Source: Marinihelvus fidelis (GTDB taxonomy: Bacteria; Pseudomonadota; Gammaproteobacteria; Xanthomonadales; SZUA-36). Taken from it: a stretch of DNA of 64,000 nucleotides. Made by a program: the position numbers and the translations under genes. The notes under the pieces were generated by a model that was not told the DNA's origin, did no database searches, and saw only the letters and a program-made list of their open reading frames with translations. The stretch covers positions 45,001 to 109,000 of the forward strand of contig NZ_VYXP01000007.1 in assembly GCF_008725655.1 (NCBI RefSeq). The letters run 5' to 3'. Positions 57,442-64,000 of this stretch are shown here, in pieces. Positions within the stretch are counted from its first letter, which is position 1. Each line of letters opens with the position of its first letter.

Positions 57442-58275
57442 ATGCGCGAATACCTCGACCTGCTCACCGATATCCTGGAGAACGGCAGCGACAAGTCCGA
57501 CCGTACCGGCACCGGCACGCGCAGCGTGTTCGGGCGGCAGATGCGGTTCGACCTGTCTGCCGGCTTTCCCCTGCTCACGACCAAAACGGTACACCTGCGT
57601 TCGATCATTCACGAGTTGCTGTGGTTCATTCGCGGTGACACCAACATCGCCTACCTGAATGAGCACGGCGTGACCATCTGGGATGAGTGGGCCGACGAGG
57701 ACGGCGAACTGGGGCCGGTGTACGGCGCCCAGTGGCGGCGCTGGCCGACCCCTGATGGCGGCCATATCGACCAGCTGGCCGAACTGCTCGACAACCTGGA
57801 AAACCGCCCGGATTCCCGCCGCCACCTGTTGTCGGCCTGGAACCCGGCCGTGTTGCCGGATGAGCGTGTCAGCCCCAGTGACAACGCCAGCGCCGGACGA
57901 CAGGCGCTGCCGCCGTGCCACACGATGTTCCAGTTCTATGTCGCCGATGGCCGCCTCAGCTGCCAGCTCTACCAGCGCAGCGCCGACGTGTTCCTGGGCG
58001 TGCCGTTCAATATCGCGTCCTATTCCCTGCTGACGCTGATGATGGCCCAGGTGCTGGAATTGCAGCCGGGTGACTTCGTTCACACCTTCGGCGATGTCCA
58101 TATCTATGCCAACCACTTCAACCAGGTGCGTGAGCAGTTATCGCGCCAGCCGCGGTCGCTGCCGACCATGCGCCTGAATCCCGAGGTGCGCGAGCTGTGG
58201 GATTTCCGTTTCGAGGATTTCGAGCTGCGGGACTACGACCCGCACCCGGCGATCCGCGCGCCGATCGCGGTCTGA
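57442..58275 (+). CDS. thyA: Thymidylate synthase
   Basis: 277 aa. [37 protein letters not shown], the active-site [11 protein letters not shown] and [16 protein letters not shown], and C-terminal [14 protein letters not shown] 13-residue or so insert (around [14 protein letters not shown]) just before the catalytic Cys makes it longer than the E. coli enzyme (264 aa); similar inserts are seen in other gammaproteobacteria such as vibrios. AGGA ribosome site. folA follows after 4 bases, so dTMP synthesis and folate reduction are coupled. Confidence 0.97.
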   Translation: MREYLDLLTDILENGSDKSDRTGTGTRSVFGRQMRFDLSAGFPLLTTKTVHLRSIIHELLWFIRGDTNIAYLNEHGVTIWDEWADEDGELGPVYGAQWRRWPTPDGGHIDQLAELLDNLENRPDSRRHLLSAWNPAVLPDERVSPSDNASAGRQALPPCHTMFQFYVADGRLSCQLYQRSADVFLGVPFNIASYSLLTLMMAQVLELQPGDFVHTFGDVHIYANHFNQVREQLSRQPRSLPTMRLNPEVRELWDFRFEDFELRDYDPHPAIRAPIAV

Positions 58276-58279
58276 GCGC

Positions 58280-58786
58280 GTGACCGCGAGCCTGACCATC
58301 GTCGCCGCGATGGGGCGCCACCGGGGTATTGGCATCGAAGGCCGGTTGCCCTGGCACCTGCCGGCCGAGCTCCGGCATTTCAAACAGCTGACCATGGGCA
58401 AGCCCATCCTGATGGGCCGCAAGACCTTTGAGTCGATCGGCCGTCCCTTGCCCGGCCGCCAGAACCTGGTCGTGACGCGGAATGCCGACTGGCGGGCCGA
58501 GGGTTGCCAGGCGGCGGTGTCGCTGGCGGCGGCACTGGCCCTGGCCGAAAGTGATGAGGTCATGGTGATTGGCGGTGGAGAGTTGTACCGCCTGGCGTTG
58601 CCGGTGGCCTCGCGCATGGTGCTGACCATGGTCGATGCCGAGCCCGAGGTGGATACCTGGTTTCCGCAGTGGCCCCTGGACGAGTGGCGCCGGGTATCGG
58701 CCAAGCCTCATCCCGCAGATGCGGACAATCCGCTGGCCTTCCGTGTTGACGACTGGGCGCGGGTCAGGCCGGCGGCCGGGCCCTGA
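58280..58786 (+). CDS. folA: Dihydrofolate reductase
   Basis: 168 aa. LTIVAAMGRHRGIGIEGRLPWHLPAELRHFK, PILMGRKTFESIGRPLPGRQNLVVTR and VMVIGGGELYRLAL are standard DHFR blocks. It regenerates tetrahydrofolate used by ThyA. Start is GTG. The last 23 bases overlap the end of apaH on the other strand. Confidence 0.96.
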   Translation: MTASLTIVAAMGRHRGIGIEGRLPWHLPAELRHFKQLTMGKPILMGRKTFESIGRPLPGRQNLVVTRNADWRAEGCQAAVSLAAALALAESDEVMVIGGGELYRLALPVASRMVLTMVDAEPEVDTWFPQWPLDEWRRVSAKPHPADADNPLAFRVDDWARVRPAAGP

Positions 58787-59582
58787 CCTGGATCACGCGG
58801 TCGTCTTCCAGGCGGTAGGCGGTGAGCGAGCCGCCCCAGACACAGCCTGAATCCAGCGCCATGTAGCGCTTGCGCACCCGCAGGCCCAGCGCCGCCCAGT
58901 GGCCGAAGGCGATGCGCACGTCCCGGGTCTGCCGGTTCTTGTGTTTGAACCACGGTTTGTAACCTGATTTGCCACTGCCCGGTGGGCCCGAGGCGTTGAA
59001 GTCGGCGCGCCCGTTGGGCCGGCAGAACCGCAACTGGGTGAGGATCTTGGTGATCAGGCGCAGGCGTTTCCAGCCCCGCAGGCTATCATCCCAGCGACGC
59101 GGCCGGCTGCCGTACATCTTGCGCAGGAACTTGCGGCGCCGGTGCGAGCGCAGCACGCTGTGCACCTCGTCGGCGCGGGCCAGCGTGGTTGCCACGTCCC
59201 ATTGCGGGATCACGCCGGCATGCATGCGCAGCAAACGGTGCTCCGGCGACCAGGCCACCAGCGGCTCGGCGGCCAGCCACTCGATCAGGGCTTCACGGTC
59301 ACTGGCCACCAGGATACGGTCGAACTCGGCATTGCTGCAGCCGCCGCGTGGGAACTTCGATGCCGCGGCCAGCAGGTGCAGGTCATGATTGCCCAGCGTG
59401 ACGCTGACGCGGTCGCGAATACCGTGCAGCAGGCGCAGGGTTTCCAGCGAGCGACCGCCGCGGTTGACCAGGTCGCCACAGGACCAGATGTAGTCTTCCG
59501 CCGGGTCGAAGTTGATGGCCTCCAGCAGGCGCTGAAGCGGCTCGTAACAACCCTGAATGTCCCCCACCAGGTAAGTGGCCAT
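58764..59582 (-). CDS. apaH: Bis(5'-nucleosyl)-tetraphosphatase, symmetrical
   Basis: 272 aa. Calcineurin-type phosphoesterase motifs VGDIQGCYEPLQRLL, SCGDLVNRGGRSLETLRLL and LGNHDLHLLA. Cleaves Ap4A to ADP. Last gene of the lptD-surA-pdxA-rsmA-apaG-apaH operon. Its 3' end overlaps folA convergently by 23 bases. Confidence 0.96.
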   Translation of the reverse strand: MATYLVGDIQGCYEPLQRLLEAINFDPAEDYIWSCGDLVNRGGRSLETLRLLHGIRDRVSVTLGNHDLHLLAAASKFPRGGCSNAEFDRILVASDREALIEWLAAEPLVAWSPEHRLLRMHAGVIPQWDVATTLARADEVHSVLRSHRRRKFLRKMYGSRPRRWDDSLRGWKRLRLITKILTQLRFCRPNGRADFNASGPPGSGKSGYKPWFKHKNRQTRDVRIAFGHWAALGLRVRKRYMALDSGCVWGGSLTAYRLEDDRVIQVRARPPA

Positions 59583-59604
59583 CGATCCCCCTTATCGCCC
59601 CGGT

Positions 59605-59970
59605 TCAGTGCAGCGCGTCGGGCGCGAGCAGGGCGAACTCCGGAATGTCGACCCGGAAGGCCTCGCCGGATTCGGTCTCGAACCCGTAGGAGCCCTTCAT
59701 CGAGCCGGCGCGGGTGGGGATGAATGCGCCACTGGTGTAGGTGTAGCGCGCGCCCGGCGGCAGTTCCGGCGTCTCGCCCACCACGCCATCGCCCACCACT
59801 TCCTCCACGTGGCCGTTGCCATGGGTAATGATCCAGTGGCGGTTCAGCAAGGTAATGGCGACGTCACCTTCATTGGTGATGTGGATCGTGTAGGCAAAGG
59901 CGTACTGGTCCTCGTGCTCGCCCAGGTACTGGGGAACGGGAACAATCTTGACGGGGATGTCCGCGGGCAT
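59605..59970 (-). CDS. apaG: ApaG domain protein
   Basis: 121 aa, a single immunoglobulin-like ApaG fold: QYAFAYTIHITNEGDVAITLLNRHWIITHGNGHVEEV, GVVGETPELPPGARYTYTSGAFIPT and SMKGSYGFET. Historically tied to Co2+/Mg2+ tolerance; biochemical role not settled. 22 bases before apaH. Confidence 0.95.
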   Translation of the reverse strand: MPADIPVKIVPVPQYLGEHEDQYAFAYTIHITNEGDVAITLLNRHWIITHGNGHVEEVVGDGVVGETPELPPGARYTYTSGAFIPTRAGSMKGSYGFETESGEAFRVDIPEFALLAPDALH

Positions 59971-60046
59971 GTGGGGTTCCGTGCGAGCCTGGCCCCATGA
60001 TAGCAGTCCCGATTACCGATACCAGCCCCGCCCGCTAGGTGGTGAT

Positions 60047-60823
60047 TCAGCTGGTTTGCTCGACTACGTAGGCCGCGAGTGCGGCAAAGGCGTCCAGGGA
60101 GAGTGTTTCCGGGCGCGCCACCGGGTCGATGCCGGTCGCCTCGAAGGCGGCCGGGTCGACGTGGCCCTTCAGGCTGTTGCGCAGGGTTTTGCGGCGCATC
60201 GAAAAGGCCCGCAAGACCAGCTGGTCGAACGCGGCCTGGTGCACGGTCGGCACGCGGGGGCTGGGGCGTGGCTGCAGGCGCACGACGGCGGAATCCACGC
60301 GCGGGCGCGGATCGAAGGCCTCCGGCCCCACCTGGAACAGCGGCGTGACCTCGGCCAGGTTCTGGCAGGCCAGGCTGAGGCGGCCGTAGTCGCCGCCGCC
60401 CGGCGCGGCGGTCATGCGGTCGACCACCTCTTTCTGCAACATGAAATGCATATCCACCGGGGGCTCGTTCTGCTGCAGCACGTGGAACAGCAGCGGTGTG
60501 GAAATGTTGTAGGGCAGATTGCCCACCAGGCGCCAGCGGCGGCCGGAGGACAGCGCGCTGAAATCGACCTTCAGGGCGTCTTCGCAGACCACCTCCAGGT
60601 GTGGCCGGCGCTGTTGCAGCGAAGCGGCCAGGTCGCGGTCGATCTCCACAACTGCCAGGTCGGCACCCGCGGCGATCAACGGGCCGGTAATGGCCTGGCG
60701 GCCCGGACCGATCTCGACAATGCGCTCGCCCGGCTGCGGAGCGATCGAGGCGACAATCCGGTCGATAACCGTGCTGTCGACCAGGAAGTTCTGGCCGAAG
60801 CGTTTGCGGGCGCGATGGTTCAC
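60047..60823 (-). CDS. rsmA: 16S rRNA (adenine1518-N6/adenine1519-N6)-dimethyltransferase
   Basis: 258 aa. KRFGQNFLVDSTVIDRIV, SAM-binding VEIGPGRQAITGPLI and the target-base motif VGNLPYNIS are present. It dimethylates two adjacent adenosines at the 3' end of 16S rRNA (KsgA). Overlaps the pdxA stop by 4 bases. Confidence 0.97.
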   Translation of the reverse strand: MNHRARKRFGQNFLVDSTVIDRIVASIAPQPGERIVEIGPGRQAITGPLIAAGADLAVVEIDRDLAASLQQRRPHLEVVCEDALKVDFSALSSGRRWRLVGNLPYNISTPLLFHVLQQNEPPVDMHFMLQKEVVDRMTAAPGGGDYGRLSLACQNLAEVTPLFQVGPEAFDPRPRVDSAVVRLQPRPSPRVPTVHQAAFDQLVLRAFSMRRKTLRNSLKGHVDPAAFEATGIDPVARPETLSLDAFAALAAYVVEQTS

Positions 60824-61803
60824 TGGCTGGCCGCCCGGGTCATGCGCGCGGCGATCTCGACGGCGTGTCCAAGGCTGGAGGCGTCGGCAATGCCCCGGCC
60901 GGCGATGTCGATGGCGGTGCCGTGGTCCACGGACACGCGCGTGAACGGCAACCCCAGCGTGATGTTCACGGCGCGCCCGAAACCGGCGTGCTTGAGGACC
61001 GGCAGGCCCTGGTCGTGGTACATGGCCAGCACGGCGTCACAGCCCTCCAGCGCAGTGGGCGTGAACGCGGTGTCCGCCGGCACCGGGCCCAACAGGTCCA
61101 GCCCGTCGCGGCGGCATGCCTCGATGACCGGCGCGATGATGTCGTCGTCCTCGTGGCCCAGGTGGCCACCTTCGCCGGCGTGCGGGTTCAGGCCCAGCAC
61201 CTGCAGGCGGGGTTTGGCGATACCGAACTGCCGCTGCAGGGCGTCGGCGGTGATGCGGATGGCGCTGTCGACGGCCTCTGTGGTGATGGCATCCGGCACC
61301 TGGCGCAAGGGCAGGTGGGTGGTTACCAGCGCGACCCTGAGCGAATCGGTGGCCAGCATCATGATCACTCGGTCGACTTCGGCGAGGTCGGCGAGAAATT
61401 CCGTGTGGCCGCTGAAGTGATGGCCGGCGTCGTTGATCACGCCCTTGTGGACCGGGCCGGTCACCAGTGCCGCGGCATGGCCGTCGCGAACCAGGTGTAC
61501 AGCCTGGCGCAGTGTGTCGAGCACATAGTCGGCGTTGGCCGGATCCAGATGGCCAGGCCGGGCCGGTGCGCGTAGCGGGACGGGGTAACAGGCCAGTTGT
61601 CCCGCCCGGGGTTCGAGGCCGGGGGACCATTCCACCATGTCGATGTCCAGGCCCAGCATCGTGGCCGCGGACGCCAGCACCGCCGGGTCGCAGACGGCCA
61701 GCAAGGGCGCGGTGGCGCCGCTATCGGCCAGGCGGACCAGGCACTCAGGCCCGACACCCGCGGGCTCGCCGGGCGTGACCGCAAGCCAGGCCGGGGCGGT
61801 CAT
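60820..61803 (-). CDS. pdxA: 4-hydroxythreonine-4-phosphate dehydrogenase
   Basis: 327 aa. TPGEPAGVGPECLVRLA, HFSGHTEFLADL (metal His), LGLNPHAGEGGHLGHED and MYHDQGLPVLKH give the three metal-binding His regions. Pyridoxal phosphate biosynthesis. One-base overlap with surA and four-base overlap with rsmA: tight operon. Confidence 0.97.
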   Translation of the reverse strand: MTAPAWLAVTPGEPAGVGPECLVRLADSGATAPLLAVCDPAVLASAATMLGLDIDMVEWSPGLEPRAGQLACYPVPLRAPARPGHLDPANADYVLDTLRQAVHLVRDGHAAALVTGPVHKGVINDAGHHFSGHTEFLADLAEVDRVIMMLATDSLRVALVTTHLPLRQVPDAITTEAVDSAIRITADALQRQFGIAKPRLQVLGLNPHAGEGGHLGHEDDDIIAPVIEACRRDGLDLLGPVPADTAFTPTALEGCDAVLAMYHDQGLPVLKHAGFGRAVNITLGLPFTRVSVDHGTAIDIAGRGIADASSLGHAVEIAARMTRAASQ

Positions 61804-63101
61804 CAGCCGGGCAGGCGGATGTCGACGTAGGCTTCTTCGCGCATCTGCCGGATGAAATCCTCGATTTCCGAGTCCGCGCGGCGTTGCATGATGGTCTGGC
61901 GCGCCATGTTGCGGAGCGCCTGGTCGGTGACGTCGGTTTCGCGGTAGCCGGTGCGCTGGACGATGTGCCAGCCCTCGGCGGTCTGGAACGGCTCGCTGAC
62001 CTCGCCATCCTCCAGTCCCTCGAGCATGGCCGCGAATCGGTCGCCAAACTGCTGCGGGATGATCCAGCCCATGTCGCCACCGATGTTGGCGCTGGTGGTG
62101 TCATCGGAGAACTCGCGGGCGAGCTCGGCAAAGTCTTCACCGTCGTCGATGCGCGTGCGGATGGTGCGGATCTCCTCCATCGCGGCGCGCGGCGTGACCA
62201 GTTCATTAGGCGTGATCTGAATGTGATTGGCGCGATACTCCTCGGCCATGACCCGCTGGCGCTCACGTCGGTCGCTCACCAGGATGATGTGCAGTCCGGC
62301 GGCGCTGCGAACCGGCTCGGAGTACTGGCCGGCCTGGAGGTCGCGAACAGCCTCGGCGAACTCGCGGGGCATGCTGCTCAGGTCGCGCCAGCCGATGTGA
62401 CCGCCTTCCAGGGCGTCGCTGCTCTGGGAGTAGCTGATGGCGGCCTGTTCGAAGCCCATGCCGCCATCAAGGTCAGCATGGATCTGGTCTGCGCGGGCTT
62501 CGGCTTCGGCCACGGCCTGCGGGGTCGAGCCATCCGGGATGCGCACCAGGATCTGTGACAGGTCGAACTCGCCGCCGCTGAAGTCCTCGGAGGCCAGCAG
62601 GATGTCGATCTCGGTATCGCTGACCGGGTCCATGCTGCTGACGATACGCTGGCGCAGACGTTCGGCGACGATCTCTTCGCCGATGTTGCGGCGGAAGTCG
62701 TCGAAGTCCTCGCCCTCGGAGGAGATGACCTGGCGCAGCTGGTCCAGCGAAATGCCGTTTTGCTGGGCCACGTTCATCAGCGCCTGGTCGATGTCCGCGT
62801 CACTGACGCGAATACCGGTTTGCTGGGCGCGCTGTACCTGCAGTTTGCGGACAATCAGGCGTTCGAGCACCTGCTTTTCCAGCAGGTCCTGCGGCGGCAT
62901 GCCGCCGCCCTGGGCGCGGATGCGGTCGACGATGCCATCGATGGCCACATCGAGCTCACTGCGCAGGATCACGTCTTCTTCCACCAGCGCGACGATGCTG
63001 TCGATCGGCTGGGCTGCCTGGGCCTGGGCCAGCGCCGGCAGAAGCGCGGTCGCGGCAAGCGCGAGGGCCATCAGGCGAGAAACGAATCGGGGTGTTTGCA
63101 T
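61803..63101 (-). CDS. surA: Periplasmic chaperone and peptidyl-prolyl isomerase SurA
   Basis: 432 aa. Signal peptide of about 27 residues (ALAQAQA), SurA N-terminal chaperone domain (about 30-165), then two parvulin domains (about 170-270, with QILVRIPDGSTP and GGHIGWRDLSSMP; and 280-380, with ITPNELVTP and GGDMGWIIPQQF) and a short C-terminal helix. It escorts outer-membrane proteins, including its operon partner LptD and the TonB receptors. Confidence 0.96.
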   Translation of the reverse strand: MQTPRFVSRLMALALAATALLPALAQAQAAQPIDSIVALVEEDVILRSELDVAIDGIVDRIRAQGGGMPPQDLLEKQVLERLIVRKLQVQRAQQTGIRVSDADIDQALMNVAQQNGISLDQLRQVISSEGEDFDDFRRNIGEEIVAERLRQRIVSSMDPVSDTEIDILLASEDFSGGEFDLSQILVRIPDGSTPQAVAEAEARADQIHADLDGGMGFEQAAISYSQSSDALEGGHIGWRDLSSMPREFAEAVRDLQAGQYSEPVRSAAGLHIILVSDRRERQRVMAEEYRANHIQITPNELVTPRAAMEEIRTIRTRIDDGEDFAELAREFSDDTTSANIGGDMGWIIPQQFGDRFAAMLEGLEDGEVSEPFQTAEGWHIVQRTGYRETDVTDQALRNMARQTIMQRRADSEIEDFIRQMREEAYVDIRLPG

Positions 63102-63224
63102 CGAAAATTACTCCTGCCGGGGCGCATCCTGGCGCGCCGCACCGGCATCAGGTCTTGCTTTTCAGAGGACGGCTATTCTAAACCAAACCGCCACGGGTGC
63201 GAGGGGTTGCGACGGCCCCGGGGC

Positions 63225-64000
63225 TCACGGCGCCGGCGTGTAGAACAACGGCGGTTCGCGGCGGCCGAAGCTGCCCAGCCCCTTCAGGCGCAGTTCCAGG
63301 TAGATGGCATCGCGCTCGCCGCCCTCGCGGTCCTTCAGGTAGCGCCGCGCGACCACCCGCAGGGCCCAGCAGCAACTCTCGTACTCGGCACCGACCAGGC
63401 CTTCCAGCAGCTCGTCGTCCTGGACCGACCAGTTCACCCGCGAGAACAGGCGCCAGCTCTCGTTGATGGGCCAGTAGTAGCGCACATCGAACTGGTCCAG
63501 GCGATCGCGCCGGTAGCGGTATTCGACCGCCATCCGGTGGCCGTTGCGGGTGGTGTGATCCAAGCCGGCCACGCCCACGTCAAGCTGGTTGGCTTCCCAG
63601 TCCCACTGCAGGCCCAGCCGGGCGGTGAAGCGATCCATCGGGTGCCAGTTGAACTCGCCGATAAACGGTGACTTTTCCAGCCGCTCCATGGTTTCGTCCG
63701 GCAGCCGGACCAGCGGGTTGTCCAGGTAAATGATCTGCCCCAGGCTCAGGCTCCAGGCGTCATTGCCGCGGTTGGCGTCAATCGAGCGCGTACTCAGCGC
63801 CAGCGTGACCTGGTTGGCGTCGCTCTGGCGGTCTGCGCCGGTGTAGCGGTTGTAATGGAACAGCTGGGCGAAACCGAAGGTGAACTCGTTGGTATCGAAA
63901 TCGGGCAGCTCGTCCTGGTTCTCGTAGGGCACGTACAGGTAGTAGATACGCGGCTCAAGTGTCTGGGTGTTGCCGCTGGCCAGTTCGCGTTCCAGGTACA
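63225..64000 (-). CDS. lptD: LPS-assembly protein LptD, C-terminal part (5' end outside window)
   Basis: About 257 residues of the C-terminal beta-barrel, open to the window edge. Strands such as LEPRIYYLYVPYENQDELPDFDT, FAQLFHYNRYTGADR, ANQVTLALSTRS and VEYRYRRDRLDQFDVRYYWP are LptD, and the conserved TLEPRxYYLYVPY block is just inside the edge. Final step of lipopolysaccharide export to the outer leaflet. A 123-bp gap separates it from surA. Confidence 0.94.
   Translation of the reverse strand, partial: YLERELASGNTQTLEPRIYYLYVPYENQDELPDFDTNEFTFGFAQLFHYNRYTGADRQSDANQVTLALSTRSIDANRGNDAWSLSLGQIIYLDNPLVRLPDETMERLEKSPFIGEFNWHPMDRFTARLGLQWDWEANQLDVGVAGLDHTTRNGHRMAVEYRYRRDRLDQFDVRYYWPINESWRLFSRVNWSVQDDELLEGLVGAEYESCCWALRVVARRYLKDREGGERDAIYLELRLKGLGSFGRREPPLFYTPAP

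Noticed and set aside
57850-57905. Insert before the thyA active site as a novelty
   Set aside because: Longer ThyA proteins with an insert at this point are known in other gammaproteobacteria; the catalytic region is normal.
59948-61420. 490-codon open frame antisense to rsmA and pdxA
   Set aside because: rsmA and pdxA carry all their motifs and form the conserved operon; the antisense frame has none.

Overview
The window reads as a high-GC, free-living, probably aquatic gammaproteobacterium that eats polysaccharide breakdown products. I infer a xanthomonad-like or deep-branching marine lineage, without naming a genus. The evidence is the operon order lptD-surA-pdxA-rsmA-apaG-apaH, a Xanthomonas/Caulobacter-type sugar TonB-dependent receptor, a DUF3450/double-ExbB TonB system and an Entner-Doudoroff operon. 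Coding density is high, and I see no phage, insertion sequence, integrase, CRISPR array or tRNA.

Layout. 1-2212: the 3' part of a 23S rRNA gene, a spacer, 5S rRNA and a terminator. 2.3-6.3 kb: a secreted lipoprotein amidase, a JmjC/cupin oxygenase-like protein and a glutamine amidotransferase. 6.3-22.6 kb: a carbohydrate-utilisation locus. One arm (+) is TonB receptor, SapC-like protein, cupin-like protein and flavin-dependent tryptophan-halogenase homologue. The other arm (-) is Na+/solute symporter, GH94 phosphorylase, GH130 phosphorylase and an AGE-type 2-epimerase. A LacI-family regulator is divergent from the second arm. Near-identical palindromic operators (core TTAAACGTTT) lie before the receptor and in the symporter/LacI gap, so the two arms look like one regulon for beta-1,4-linked gluco/manno-disaccharides. 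22.6-26.3 kb: an M14 carboxypeptidase and a His-rich, ZnuD-like TonB receptor with a small His/Cys protein. 26.3-43.7 kb: a second LacI regulator divergent from a continuous 16-kb run zwf-pgl-edd-glk-malQ-glgC-glgA-glgB-glgP-glgX. 43.7-46.3 kb: an inactive-transglutaminase/7TM protein with an ATP-grasp ligase. 46.4-51.6 kb: TPR, TonB, ExbD, ExbB, TtpC-like ExbB and DUF3450. 51.7-56.5 kb: an N-formylglutamate amidohydrolase-like protein, an SLC13-type transporter with RCK domains and a DUF255/thioredoxin-like protein. 56.6-58.8 kb: lgt-thyA-folA. 58.8-64 kb: apaH, apaG, rsmA, pdxA, surA and the C-terminal part of lptD.

How the parts fit together (inference). The receptor, energised by a TonB system such as the one at 47-51 kb, brings oligosaccharides into the periplasm. 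The symporter takes disaccharides across the inner membrane. The epimerase and the two phosphorylases would convert them to glucose, glucose-1-phosphate and mannose-1-phosphate. Glucose-1-phosphate is the direct substrate of GlgC, and glucose is phosphorylated by Glk and enters Zwf/Pgl/Edd. KDPG aldolase (eda) and phosphoglucomutase are not in the window.
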